A stretch of DNA of 64,000 nt, from the NCBI RefSeq assembly GCF_000621445.1, contig NZ_JHYI01000014.1:1-64000 (forward strand). Reading direction: 5' to 3'. Below are positions 29,184 through 38,396 of the stretch, piece by piece. Each line of letters opens with the position of its first letter. Position 1 is the first letter of the stretch. Origin of the DNA: Alkalihalobacillus bogoriensis ATCC BAA-922 (GTDB lineage Bacteria > Bacillota > Bacilli > Bacillales > Bacillaceae_F). Below the pieces are notes generated by a model. The model was not told the origin of the DNA. It saw only the letters and a list, made by a program, of their open reading frames with translations, and did not search any database. The position numbers were made by a program, and so were the translations under genes.

Positions 29184-29419
29184 ATTTTATTCCTCCTATA
29201 AGAGAGCGATTACATTGAATGGGGAGTTTATATCCTCTTTACTCTTTTCGACTAAGGTTTCGTATTTCCTTTTTGTGTTAACGATGCTTATAAAGAATCC
29301 TTCTATAAAGCGGGAATATTGAAATAACGGGAATTTTGTTAAAAGTCTAGATTTTTTTAGAGAAGAACACTTATATTTGATTTTCTTCAGACTTGTTATT
29401 AAAAGGGTTGGTGAATAGT

Positions 29420-29881
29420 ATGAGTAAAAAAGTTTGGCTTGATAAAAATGGGGTAGAGTTCGAAGAAAAACCAGAATATCCTGAGATTGAATTAGAAGAC
29501 CGCAGGAATGAGGTTGTACGTCATATAACGCTTAAAGAGTCGAAATGGTTTGGAGTGGATTTAAGATTTTCAAAATTTACGGATGTCAATTTTGTTGGTA
29601 CAGAATTAAAACATATTTTCTTTTCAAATGTGAAAGTTGATTCAATGCAATGGGGTGGCACAGTTTTTGAAAATATAATACGTCCAGCAAATAAAAGCGA
29701 TTTTTCTGGCTTACCAGGATGTAAAGGTTGGGTTAATGCGGAACCTGTTACTTTTAAGAATTGTGATATATCAACTGCTAATTTTGAGAATTGTAACTTA
29801 TCTAAAGTAAATATAGAAAACTGTAATATAGATGGGTTAAGAATAAATGGTGTATTAATTAAAGATTTATTAGATAAATAA
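29420..29881 (+). CDS. Pentapeptide-repeat-like protein
   Basis: 153 aa from ATG 29420; a longer frame from 29393 is less likely. The middle and C-terminus show loose A(D/N)LxX-type repeats (VDLRFSKFTDVNFVGTELKH, then FKNCDISTANFENCNLSKVN and IENCNIDGLRING), which fold as a right-handed quadrilateral beta-helix. A Trp/Gly-rich insertion splits the repeats (SGLPGCKGWVNAEP). Pentapeptide proteins can mimic DNA or serve as scaffolds, but nothing here points to a target. Upstream sequence is AT-rich. Monocistronic. Confidence 0.65.
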   Translation: MSKKVWLDKNGVEFEEKPEYPEIELEDRRNEVVRHITLKESKWFGVDLRFSKFTDVNFVGTELKHIFFSNVKVDSMQWGGTVFENIIRPANKSDFSGLPGCKGWVNAEPVTFKNCDISTANFENCNLSKVNIENCNIDGLRINGVLIKDLLDK

Positions 29882-30031
29882 TGGAGATTATCAAACGGCT
29901 TTAAACAGTACAAAAAATAAATACTGAAATACTACATGGAGTATTTAAAATAGCTTTAACAAATTGGGAAGGAATTAAATAAAGTATGTATATAGCACCG
30001 CATCTAGCAGTGCCATTACGTAGATATTTTT

Positions 30032-31141
30032 TTACGATTCAATTATATGCAATCTCAAATAATCAACAATTTGTTGCGCTGTTGTGCCGTCTCCATACGG
30101 ATTAGTGGAATGAGCCATTTTTTTATACTCTTTTTCATCTTGTAATAAGGTCGTTACCGCTTCTGTAATCGTTGTTTCATCAGTACCAACAATTTTTAAC
30201 GTTCCAGCTTCAACCCCTTCTGGACGCTCGGTGCTTTCTCTTGCTACTAAAACAGGAATATTTAAAGCAGGGGCTTCTTCTTGTATACCGCCTGAATCTG
30301 TTATGACTAAATATGCTTTTTTCATGACATGGCAAAAACTTTCATAAGCAAGAGGAGCAATTAAATGAATTCGCTCATTCGTGAGTAAATGTTCAGATAC
30401 TTGTTTTCTAACATTTGGGTTTGGATGAACAGGGAAGAGAATGTCGATATCAGGATGTTTATTCATTAGTTGATTAATAGCTGCATAGATTCCTTTTAAT
30501 TGAGCAAAGTTTTCACGTCGGTGTGTTGTTAATAAAATAATTTTTTGTTTTTTATCGAAAATGGATTGCAAGGCTTCTGGGAATTGGTATGGTCTAGACG
30601 TGACATTTATCAAAGCATCAATCACTGAATTTCCGACAACAGCAATTTTTTCTTCCGGTACTCCTTCAACAAGTAAATTTTGTTTGTTTTTCTCTGTTGG
30701 AGCAAAATGATAAGTGGATAGCTTTGTGACGACTTGCCGGTACATTTCTTCTGGAAATGGTGAATAAATCGTATTCGTTCTAAGCCCAGCTTCGATATGA
30801 CCAATTGGAATATGGTTGAGGAAGGCTGTATAAGCCCCTACAAATGTTGTTAACGTATCGCCTAACACGAGTACGATATCTGGTTTTTCTTGTTTTAACA
30901 CTTCACTAACTTGAACAATCATATGGGCCGTTAATTGTTCAAGTGGTTGATTTGGTTTCATCAAAGCCAAATTATAATGCGGTTTAATCGAAAACAAATC
31001 GAGTACTTCATCTAATATTTCACGGTGTTGACCAGTATTTACAGTGACACATTCGAATTCGTTTGCTCGTTGAAGAGCTTGAATAACTGGAGCGAATTTG
31101 ATGCCTTCTGGTCTCGTACCGAATATCGTCATGATTTTCAA
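30032..31141 (-). CDS. mnaA: UDP-N-acetylglucosamine 2-epimerase (non-hydrolysing)
   Basis: 369 aa from a TTG at 31141 that follows AGGTGAT and gives the family N-terminus MKIMTIFGTRPEGIKFAPVI. An ATG at 31177, overlapping the upstream stop as TAATG, would add 12 unrelated residues and is the alternative. It interconverts UDP-GlcNAc and UDP-ManNAc for teichoic acid linkage units or capsule. Motifs: VQGDT-like VLVLGDTLTTF, GHIEAGLRT, THRREN, and DSGGIQEEAPALNIPVLVAR. Co-transcribed downstream of a glycosyltransferase, which suggests a role in a ManNAc-containing surface polymer. Confidence 0.93.
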   Translation of the reverse strand: MKIMTIFGTRPEGIKFAPVIQALQRANEFECVTVNTGQHREILDEVLDLFSIKPHYNLALMKPNQPLEQLTAHMIVQVSEVLKQEKPDIVLVLGDTLTTFVGAYTAFLNHIPIGHIEAGLRTNTIYSPFPEEMYRQVVTKLSTYHFAPTEKNKQNLLVEGVPEEKIAVVGNSVIDALINVTSRPYQFPEALQSIFDKKQKIILLTTHRRENFAQLKGIYAAINQLMNKHPDIDILFPVHPNPNVRKQVSEHLLTNERIHLIAPLAYESFCHVMKKAYLVITDSGGIQEEAPALNIPVLVARESTERPEGVEAGTLKIVGTDETTITEAVTTLLQDEKEYKKMAHSTNPYGDGTTAQQIVDYLRLHIIES

Positions 31142-31176
31142 TTTATCACCTACTTGGATATTTTTTGTAAGGAGCA

Positions 31177-32679
31177 TTAGTTTCTTATTAAATTTACTTT
31201 TGTAATAATACCATCAGACTCTTCAAATTGAGGTGTAAATTCATTCCCCCACCGTTCTAGCATTTCAAAAACGATAAGTTGAAATTGATGTTTTAACTGG
31301 TCTTTTTTTTGAATAGTTAAGTTTGATTGATGTCTTCTTTGGTGGTACAACGCCGCATTGATCCAATGAAGTTTATACTTTTCAGCTAGTTTGAGAAACA
31401 TGAAATAATCATCAACATCCAGTGTTTCACCTCGAATCGCTGTCTCCCAGCCATTAACAGCTTCTAATGCATTTTTTCTAAACAGTCGTGGACAATGGGT
31501 TTGCATTGTAGATAAGACTTCATATTTATTTGCATAAGGAATTCCTGGAACAACAGGTCCTTCTTTTAGCCCATTTTCTGTGTCATACCATAGTTTCCGA
31601 TTCGCATAGACTAACCCTACATCTTCAGGTTGAGTGGCCATCTCATTAACCATGATTTCAAGTGTTTGTGGGTCAAGCCAATCATCACCATCAAGTTCAA
31701 GCACATATTGTCCAAGCGCATATTGTAAGCCAATATTTAAAGCTTCAGGTTTCATTCTTTTTTCAATATGAATCGGAATGATGCGATTATCATGCCAATT
31801 GTGAATTTTGTTTAAAGTTGCATCTGTGGAGCCAACATCAAGTAACACAATATTAAAATGAGGGAAGGTTTGAGATAGGACACTTTCGACACATTGCTCA
31901 ATATAGTGTTCATGGTTATGAGCCGTAATAATGACGGTAACGACTGGAATCATATTGTTTTTCTTGCGGTAATCAAGACTTGCTTTCATGCTTTGTAAAT
32001 ATAACTCTTCTCTCGGAGTTAACGTTGTTAATGAATGTTCACCATTTAATCGGTATTCCATAAGTGGCATTGCCAAAAATTTAAACTCCCCATAGTCTTT
32101 CAAGCGAACCCAAAACTCATAATCTGAGACGACACCATATTTCGGATCATAGCCACCGGCTTGTTCAAAGGCTGTTCTAGTAAATAAGAAAGATGCGCCG
32201 ACAAAGCAAGTCGATAATATTTCCTCTTTTCCTCTATTCATTAGCTTTTTCATTGAAGCAAACCAACCGTCCAACGGTTCCAGCCGTTTTCCTTGCTCAT
32301 TAATTGGCCAGTATAGAGAATAGACTAGTGCGGTATTAGAAGGCGCATTTTCCATCGCTTTGACTAAACGGTTTAAAAATTGTGGGTGTTGGCGATTATC
32401 ACTAGAAATCCAAGTTAAATAAGGACAATCCTTTAAATGGCTAAATCCTTCATTTAACGAATAAGCAATTCCTTTATTCTCCTTGCGATGAATGATTTTA
32501 TGAGAACAACGCAATTGCTTTGCGGCTCTATATGTTGCATTTACGGTTTGTTGATTCGCCCCGTCAATAACAATCACGAGTTTGAAATTGGTATACGTTT
32601 GTTTATCCATTGCTTGTAAACATTCATATAAATAAGCGGGTTTTTGGTGATAGACAGGTAGAACAACCCCAACTTTCAT
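31177..32679 (-). CDS. Glycosyltransferase with two GT-A (GT2) domains
   Basis: 500 aa from the ATG 9 nt after AAAGG. Two family 2 domains in tandem: residues 1-240 (MKVGVVLPVYHQKPAYLYEC, LTWISSDNRQHP, VSDYEFWVRL) and 248-500 (VVTVIITAHNHEHYIEQCVE, LELDGDDWLDPQTLEIM, LDVDDYFMFLKLAEKYKLHW). The second domain has a standard DGDD metal motif; the first has SSDN where DxD is expected, so it may be weakened or use another ligand. It overlaps or abuts mnaA and likely adds sugars to a surface polysaccharide. No membrane segment seen. Confidence 0.87.
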   Translation of the reverse strand: MKVGVVLPVYHQKPAYLYECLQAMDKQTYTNFKLVIVIDGANQQTVNATYRAAKQLRCSHKIIHRKENKGIAYSLNEGFSHLKDCPYLTWISSDNRQHPQFLNRLVKAMENAPSNTALVYSLYWPINEQGKRLEPLDGWFASMKKLMNRGKEEILSTCFVGASFLFTRTAFEQAGGYDPKYGVVSDYEFWVRLKDYGEFKFLAMPLMEYRLNGEHSLTTLTPREELYLQSMKASLDYRKKNNMIPVVTVIITAHNHEHYIEQCVESVLSQTFPHFNIVLLDVGSTDATLNKIHNWHDNRIIPIHIEKRMKPEALNIGLQYALGQYVLELDGDDWLDPQTLEIMVNEMATQPEDVGLVYANRKLWYDTENGLKEGPVVPGIPYANKYEVLSTMQTHCPRLFRKNALEAVNGWETAIRGETLDVDDYFMFLKLAEKYKLHWINAALYHQRRHQSNLTIQKKDQLKHQFQLIVFEMLERWGNEFTPQFEESDGIITKVNLIRN

Positions 32680-32915
32680 GTGTCTCATCCTTTCTTAAAT
32701 TAGACCGTATTAAAAGGCAGATAATACAATATATTGAGTTTGTTAGTTCTGGTCACGTCAAACACCCGGTATCCATTCTTTTTTAACTACAAAAAAGGTT
32801 GAGAAGCATAGGAGTTAAACGTAGTTTCTAGGCAAATAAATCGAAATTCGTAAGCTTGATTTTAAAAGTTGAGTGTGTTAATTGTTGGTTATTAGAGAAA
32901 AAAGTAGGGGATATG

Positions 32916-34049
32916 ATGGCGAATATCATTGATTATTTAGATTGGCGTGGAGATTTATCAATGGAGCAATCTCCGTTTAATGAAGTTGATAATCTTGTCT
33001 TGTCCCAAATGGCTTATATCAATTTTGAAGAAATTGTACCTTCAATGGAAAGTAATGAAAGCATTACAATTAAAGAAGTATCGGACCGTTATTTTTCTTT
33101 ACATTCTGATGAAGACATAAAAGACTTTGGCTACTTAGTTCGAATCTCTTTACCATTACTGAAAAAAATGGGTCAATGTCGTCGTTTTGCTAATGCTAAA
33201 TTAGCAAAGTACGTGAATGTTGTTGATATTTATGAGCAAAAACAGTTTTCTGCGATTCACATTTTGTTAGAAGACGGGACGATTTATGTTGCTTATCGCG
33301 GAACAGACAATACGATTATTGGCTGGAAAGAGAACTTTACGATGACGTTTATGACACCGATCCCATCCCAAATAGAGGCTTTCCATTATTTAGAAGAGAC
33401 AGTGCGAGATTCTGAAAGACAGCTAAGGATTGGTGGTCATTCAAAAGGAGGGAATCTATCTGTTTACGCGGCAATTCATTGTTCCCCGTCAATTCAGTCT
33501 AGAATTATTCAAGTGTATAATAATGACGGTCCTGGTTTTGAAAGAAAGATAACGCAAAGCAAAGAATACCAAAACATGCTCCCGCGGATAAAAACGATTC
33601 TTCCACAGTCCTCCATTGTCGGAATGCTTCTTGAACATGAGGAAGAATATAGTGTTGTCAAAAGTAGTCAAGTCGGTTTTTTACAACATGATGCTCTTTC
33701 GTGGGAAGTAGTAGGCAAGCAGTTTATTGTTGTTGAGCAGGTTGCCAAAGAAAGCCAACTATTAGATGTGACATTAAAAGCGTGGCTAAACAAAATGGAT
33801 AAAGAGCAAAGGGAACGGTTTGTTGATGCGATGTTTTATGTGTTCCATCAAACAAATGTAAATAGCTTTGATGATTTATCACAGCAAAAATGGAAAAAGG
33901 TGACGGAGATGATTAAAGTATTAAAACATATGTCACCAGAAAATAAAGACATATTAACAAGAACATTTACGTTACTTTTTGAAGAAGGGAAACGAGTATA
34001 TAGAGAAGCAAAAATGGCAGCAAAAGAAAAAGAAGAAGGGAAACGGTAA
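32916..34049 (+). CDS. Mbeg1-like (DUF2974) lipase-fold protein
   Basis: 377 aa from ATG 32916 (GTAGGGG upstream). N-terminus MANIIDYLDWRGDLSMEQSP is typical of the DUF2974 family. A class 3 lipase-like alpha/beta-hydrolase core follows, with YVAYRGTDNTIIGWKENF and the nucleophile elbow GGHSKGGNLSVYAA (the Ser in GHSKG). The C-terminal 60 residues are charged and helical. Members are widespread in Firmicutes and uncharacterised; hydrolase activity is inference. Monocistronic with its own terminator. Confidence 0.85.
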   Translation: MANIIDYLDWRGDLSMEQSPFNEVDNLVLSQMAYINFEEIVPSMESNESITIKEVSDRYFSLHSDEDIKDFGYLVRISLPLLKKMGQCRRFANAKLAKYVNVVDIYEQKQFSAIHILLEDGTIYVAYRGTDNTIIGWKENFTMTFMTPIPSQIEAFHYLEETVRDSERQLRIGGHSKGGNLSVYAAIHCSPSIQSRIIQVYNNDGPGFERKITQSKEYQNMLPRIKTILPQSSIVGMLLEHEEEYSVVKSSQVGFLQHDALSWEVVGKQFIVVEQVAKESQLLDVTLKAWLNKMDKEQRERFVDAMFYVFHQTNVNSFDDLSQQKWKKVTEMIKVLKHMSPENKDILTRTFTLLFEEGKRVYREAKMAAKEKEEGKR

Positions 34050-34053
34050 TCGT

Positions 34054-34104
34054 GGTGAGACTCCTTGTGTTTGTGTACTTGTCGGTCTCACCTTACTCTT
34101 TTTT
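34054..34104 (+). terminator. Terminator of the DUF2974 gene
   Basis: GGTGAGAC and GTCTCACC arms with a 23-nt loop, then TTACTCTTTTTT. Confidence 0.8.
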
Positions 34105-34236
34105 CAGGGCGTGCTAATAAAGAAAAATGTAAAGTTGTTGTTTTGTATATTTAAAAAGGAGATTTATTCCATTCCCTAGAATACTATCGTAAGTTAATAA
34201 AGAGTCTTTTATTATAGGTTGAAAGGGGTATCGTAT

Positions 34237-35733
34237 ATGTCTGACAGAATTGTTGAAAGCGCTTACGGTAAATTGCAAGGAGTAAAGGAGGAAGGCGTCT
34301 TTGCTTGGAAAGGGATTCCTTATGCCAAACCACCACTTGAGTCACTTCGATTTCAAGCTCCGGAAAAACCAGAACCTTGGAGTGGAATTCGAGATGCAAC
34401 ATCATTTTCTCCGATAGCTCCCCAACCAGACTTAGAGGTAATGAACTTTTTAGGGAACGATTCATCTACTCAAAGTGAAGACTGTCTTTACTTAAATGTA
34501 TGGTCACCTGGAGCAGATGACAAAAGAAGACCAGTGATGGTATGGATTCATGGTGGTGCTTTTGTTGCTGGTTCAGGTTCCGGCAAGTATTATGATGGTG
34601 CATCCTTTGCCAAAAACGGTGATGTTGTCGTCGTTACGTTGAATTACCGTCTCGGTATCCTAGGGTTTCTTCACTTAGGTGAGATAGCTGGCGCTGACTA
34701 TGCAACGTCTGGAAATTGTGGACTGTTGGACCAGGTTGCTGCCCTTGAATGGGTTCAAGAAAACATCGCTATGTTTGGAGGTGATCCGAGCAATGTGAAC
34801 GTATTTGGGGAATCGGCAGGAGCAATGAGTATCGGTGTGTTACTGGCATTTCCTTCTGCAAAAGGGTTATTTCATAAAGCCATATTACAAAGTGGTGCAG
34901 CAGCAAATGTTCATTCAGTTGATCATGCTTCAAAAATAGCAAGTCAGCTTGTAACAGCGTTAAATATAGAAACATCAAACCTTTCAAAGATACAACACAT
35001 CCCAGCCGAACAATTAATTCGAGCATCAACTCATCTCCCGTTTATGAGTCTAGGGCCAGTCATAGATGGCATTTCACTTCCCAAACATCCCGAAGAAGCA
35101 CTTGCTGAAGGTGCAGCAAAAGATATCCCAATCTTAATTGGTACAAATAAAGATGAATACAATCTCTTTAGTGCATTTGATCCTGAATGGAAAGAAGCAG
35201 ATGAGGAGAAAATTAAGGCGAATTTCGAGAAAGTTTTCGGGCCATTAGTGCCGTTTATTTCTCAATATTTGGCTGAAAATGGTCAACTATCTCAAGACCT
35301 ATTTAATCAACTTTTAACGATGAGTGTTTTTACATCTCCTGCACAAAAACTAGCAGAAATCCAAGTGAAACAAGGATCTTCTATTTGGATGTACCGATTT
35401 GACTGGGAAACACCAATATTTAATGGAATCTTAAAAGCTACCCATGCTTTAGACATCCCGTTCGTATGGAATACGCTCAATAAGCCTACTGTCGAAAACT
35501 TTACAGGCACTAATCCGAACCGACAAACGTTAGCAAACGATATGCATCACAGGTGGATTGCCTTTGCTTATGATGGCAATCCAAATTCCGAAGCAATGCC
35601 GGAGTGGCCAACATACGACCTTGAACAACGGGCAACGATGCTCTTTAATGAAAAAAGCATTGTTGCTTATGATCCTAACAAAAAAGAGCGCTTACTATGG
35701 GAGCAAGCAGCGATGTTAATGAAAATGGGATGA
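34237..35733 (+). CDS. pnbA: Type-B carboxylesterase (para-nitrobenzyl esterase family)
   Basis: 498 aa from ATG 34237; AAAGGGG lies upstream, and an earlier TTG at 34219 would include the ribosome site. Cytoplasmic alpha/beta hydrolase of the cholinesterase-like family: oxyanion-hole HGGAF, nucleophile elbow FGESAGAMS, acidic residue in GTNKDEYNLF and catalytic His in THALDIPFVW. Length and motifs match B. subtilis PnbA. It hydrolyses small esters; the physiological substrate is not known. Monocistronic, convergent with the operon that follows. Confidence 0.92.
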   Translation: MSDRIVESAYGKLQGVKEEGVFAWKGIPYAKPPLESLRFQAPEKPEPWSGIRDATSFSPIAPQPDLEVMNFLGNDSSTQSEDCLYLNVWSPGADDKRRPVMVWIHGGAFVAGSGSGKYYDGASFAKNGDVVVVTLNYRLGILGFLHLGEIAGADYATSGNCGLLDQVAALEWVQENIAMFGGDPSNVNVFGESAGAMSIGVLLAFPSAKGLFHKAILQSGAAANVHSVDHASKIASQLVTALNIETSNLSKIQHIPAEQLIRASTHLPFMSLGPVIDGISLPKHPEEALAEGAAKDIPILIGTNKDEYNLFSAFDPEWKEADEEKIKANFEKVFGPLVPFISQYLAENGQLSQDLFNQLLTMSVFTSPAQKLAEIQVKQGSSIWMYRFDWETPIFNGILKATHALDIPFVWNTLNKPTVENFTGTNPNRQTLANDMHHRWIAFAYDGNPNSEAMPEWPTYDLEQRATMLFNEKSIVAYDPNKKERLLWEQAAMLMKMG

Positions 35734-35753
35734 CGTATTGTTCCTAACGAAAT

Positions 35754-35796
35754 AAAGGATAAGCGAAGGGAAACACTCCTTTAGCTTATCCTTTTT
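35754..35796. terminator. Bidirectional terminator after pnbA
   Basis: AAAGGATAAGC and GCTTATCCTTTTT arms. It overlaps the stop codon of the convergent membrane-protein gene by about 10 bp. Confidence 0.85.
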
Positions 35797-36436
35797 CCTT
35801 TTGATGACTAGGAAATAACGTATATGACATTGAATACAGAAAGTCTACAACAAAAACAAGACTCCATATCATACCGATATAATACATGGTGTCACTTCCG
35901 TACGGAGATTGTTCAGCTGTTCCTGCTTCGACCCAAGATAAGTCAGTAAGATAAGAGCTTAATTCTTGGAAATTATCTGTACCGATTGACCATAAAATCG
36001 CTTGACCAATGACAAAAACGAAGAGGTGAATCGTCGCGCTTATTCGATACTTTTTCGCAATATAACGAGGATCCTTATTCCGTTCGATGATGTCATAATC
36101 TTTGTCTGTTAATAATTCAACCTTACGAAATCGACCAATTTTCTGTCGCATCCAGCGATCAAGTCGGATGAAATCAACTATTCCGAACGTGCAAGCATAG
36201 AGGACAAAGATAATAATGACGAGTAAGAAAGTAGAAAATTCGCCAGTATGCAAAAAGACAATGAGTCCTAGTACGCTCTCGATGACTAGTAACCCAAGAA
36301 AAGCGAAGATAAAAAGTAGACTTTGTTTTCGCTTTTCTAAAAAGTAACGGTATACTCCAAATAAAAGCAGGCAAGCGAGCGAAAGGATTTCGGCTCCAAT
36401 AAAAATGGCCCATTGATAGTCTAATAGGAAACTCAT
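35786..36436 (-). CDS. Membrane protein of unknown function, partner of the MerR regulator
   Basis: 216 aa with five probable membrane helices (AIFIGAEILSLACLLLFGVY, LLFIFAFLGLLVIESVLGLI, STFLLVIIIFVLYACTFGIV, then two in the second half) and a charged cytoplasmic loop around residues 90-130 (DRWMRQKIGRFRKVELLTDK). I recognise no family. Its ATG overlaps the end of the merR gene by 4 bp (ATGA), so the two are translationally coupled and it is probably the regulator's target or sensor partner. Confidence 0.7.
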   Translation of the reverse strand: MSFLLDYQWAIFIGAEILSLACLLLFGVYRYFLEKRKQSLLFIFAFLGLLVIESVLGLIVFLHTGEFSTFLLVIIIFVLYACTFGIVDFIRLDRWMRQKIGRFRKVELLTDKDYDIIERNKDPRYIAKKYRISATIHLFVFVIGQAILWSIGTDNFQELSSYLTDLSWVEAGTAEQSPYGSDTMYYIGMIWSLVFVVDFLYSMSYTLFPSHQKEKG

Positions 36437-37179
36437 TCTTTGTTCTCCTTCAAATAAAAGTTTGTCGCCGCTTCAATAAATTCAATTACTTCTGGCTCCA
36501 CCGGATAAAAGCCTGCCTTTGCTGAATCTTCCTGTGACTTTCGCACATCCCAAATTTTCTCGGCAAATTCAGGATTTTGACCGAATGTCTCTTTTTCTTT
36601 TTCTAACATTCGTCGAATAATCGACTGAACTTCAACAGCGGTCACACCTTTACTCATATGAAGTTTAAGTTGCGCATATAATGAAATCCACTCAATCGTA
36701 TCTGCATCACCACGATTGACATTTGGTAAAAGGTCGAGAAGTTCTTGTTCTTTTTCATTAAATCGTTCGTTTAGAAATTGCTCCTTGTAATCGGAATTAT
36801 CTTCATACAATCGAATGAGCTGTTGAACATGAACAAGGTCAGTTTCGCCTTTCATTGTAAACTCGTTCATCAATCCTCGTAATATCGACTCCATATGTTC
36901 AAGCTTCTCTTTTTCTTTTAAACAATACTGCAATTGATTTTGCAGGTCTTTGTACCAATTATCTTTATTGTCATCTAACAGTTCCTCTATTTCTTGCAAG
37001 CTAAACCGCAATATTTTTAAAAATTGAATCGCTTGTAACCGTTTTAATTCATTTTCACCATATAAACGATGACCACCTTCTGTTTTCCCAGAGGGCTTTA
37101 ATAAACCAATATGATCGTAATGTCGCAATGTTCGAACCGTGACCCCTGTTTTTTTGGCCACGTCTTTAATTGAAATCAT
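36433..37179 (-). CDS. MerR-family transcriptional regulator
   Basis: 248 aa from the ATG after AGGAGG (a 5' extension to 37221 is unlikely). Residues 1-70 are a MerR winged helix-turn-helix (ISIKDVAKKTGVTVRTLRHY, GLLKPSGKTEGGHRLY), then the dimerisation coiled coil (LQYCLKEKEKLEHMESILRG). The C-terminal about 130 aa form a helical effector domain resembling TipAS-type drug-binding domains, without the Cys residues of metal sensors. The operon with the overlapping membrane protein suggests control of a membrane function in response to a small molecule. Confidence 0.85.
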   Translation of the reverse strand: MISIKDVAKKTGVTVRTLRHYDHIGLLKPSGKTEGGHRLYGENELKRLQAIQFLKILRFSLQEIEELLDDNKDNWYKDLQNQLQYCLKEKEKLEHMESILRGLMNEFTMKGETDLVHVQQLIRLYEDNSDYKEQFLNERFNEKEQELLDLLPNVNRGDADTIEWISLYAQLKLHMSKGVTAVEVQSIIRRMLEKEKETFGQNPEFAEKIWDVRKSQEDSAKAGFYPVEPEVIEFIEAATNFYLKENKE

Positions 37180-37296
37180 CGTAGTGCCTCCTGTCATCAT
37201 CAATCTATTTTTATTATACAAAATGACGTAACGTCAGGATCAAGAGGGATATGTAAAATGATATGGAATGAGGAAGGGGATGTATGAAAATACGTA

Positions 37297-37459
37297 TCGG
37301 ACATTTTTTCCGCTACTTCATTAAAAACTCGTGATTTACGATGTGGTTCGGACATACGTTCCGTTATTTATTCACTGAATCGGTCAAAGTAACGGAACAG
37401 ATGTCCGTAAGAATGAATAAACAGTCTGTTTTTAGTTAAATTGCGGATTATATGTCCGT
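37297..37459. repeat. Tetrad repeat element, family 1, copy 3
   Basis: Forward motifs TCGGACATTTTTTCCGCTAC (37297) and TCGGACATACGTTCCGTTAT (37348-37367); inverted motifs GTAACGGAACAGATGTCCGT (37389) and ATTGCGGATTATATGTCCGT (37440-37459). Spacing is 51 and 51 bp; the centre is only 21 bp. It lies between the 3' end of a tetR-type gene and the promoter region of the merR gene. Confidence 0.85.
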
Positions 37460-37475
37460 AATAGTGTTCATCGAA

Positions 37476-38081
37476 CTAGCTTTCTTCTTTTTCAGCAAGA
37501 ACTTGATAAAAGTGCGGAATACCATCATGTAATAGATATTCTACAACTTTCATGATGTCCTCGATTTCGGAAACTTCGGTTTGAAGAAGAGTTTGTAGCA
37601 TCATGCCATCAATCGCAGCCATAATCCACGCTGCGGTTGCACGGGTTAGCCGGCCTGGTTTTGCTCCGTATGTACTAACAAATATGTCTTCGAGACGACT
37701 TACCCAATCATTGTATTTCTCTTTGAATTTAGATTGGATTTCATTATTTCCAACCATTGCTTCATGAGCTAAATAAAACTGTAATCGATTTTCTTCTGTT
37801 TTTTGGAGGCGCTCTTTCAAGCTTGTATAGATTTCTATTACGATTTCCTCTAGTTCTTTATTTCCTGTTAGAGATAAAGTTGCAATCCTCTGGGTTGCGC
37901 TCAACCCTTCGTCCATTACATCATAGAGTATGGCTTCTTTTGAGCTGTAATAATGATAGATTGCGCCTGTACTTAACCCTGCTTCTTCAGCAATGGTGCG
38001 GATTGTAGCTCCCTGTATGCCGTGTTCACTAATAATATGTCTAGCGGCGTTAATTATTTTCTTTTTTCCATCATTGTGCAT
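37476..38081 (-). CDS. TetR-family transcriptional regulator
   Basis: 201 aa from ATG 38081 (AGGAGG upstream; a longer frame to 38159 lacks a site). TetR helix-turn-helix at residues 7-53 (IINAARHIISEHGIQGATIR, EAGLSTGAIYHYYSSKEAIL). The C-terminal domain is a helical ligand/dimer domain (TAAWIMAAIDGMMLQTLLQT). It is divergent from the DUF5692-like gene at 38397, and a palindrome CGAACGTTCG lies between them that recurs ahead of the second paralogue, so these membrane proteins are its likely targets. No ligand can be inferred. Confidence 0.9.
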   Translation of the reverse strand: MHNDGKKKIINAARHIISEHGIQGATIRTIAEEAGLSTGAIYHYYSSKEAILYDVMDEGLSATQRIATLSLTGNKELEEIVIEIYTSLKERLQKTEENRLQFYLAHEAMVGNNEIQSKFKEKYNDWVSRLEDIFVSTYGAKPGRLTRATAAWIMAAIDGMMLQTLLQTEVSEIEDIMKVVEYLLHDGIPHFYQVLAEKEES

Positions 38082-38223
38082 CAGATAATGCCTCCTAGAA
38101 CTCATTCGATAGTCTAATGATATCATAAAGTTCAAAAATTTGACTAATCTATCCAACAATCTAGTTCATATTTCCTTAATAGGATTGACGAATGAATATT
38201 AGTTTGTTACGATATTCACAAGA

Positions 38224-38248
38224 ACAAACCGAACGTTCGTTATGTTTC
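38224..38248. promoter_or_regulatory. Putative TetR-type operator, copy 1
   Basis: ACAAACCGAAC-GTTCG-TTATGTTTC contains the perfect palindrome CGAACGTTCG and is 22/25 identical to the site at 39589. It lies between the divergent tetR-type gene and the first DUF5692-like gene. Confidence 0.6.
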
Positions 38249-38396
38249 TAGCATAATAAAAAAACCCGGTTCAATTGCTTTTCATCACTGACCAATCATA
38301 CGCTTTTTTCCATCCAATAACGAAAATTTAATATTGTTTAGGTGAGCTTTTCTTAAAATATAACCTAAAAATTTGCAAGAGAGAGGAGTGTCTGTC

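Noticed and set aside
30032-31177. The ATG at 31177 as the mnaA start
   Set aside because: It gives 12 extra residues not expected in the family and lacks a ribosome site; the TTG at 31141 follows AGGTGAT. It stays possible because of the TAATG overlap.
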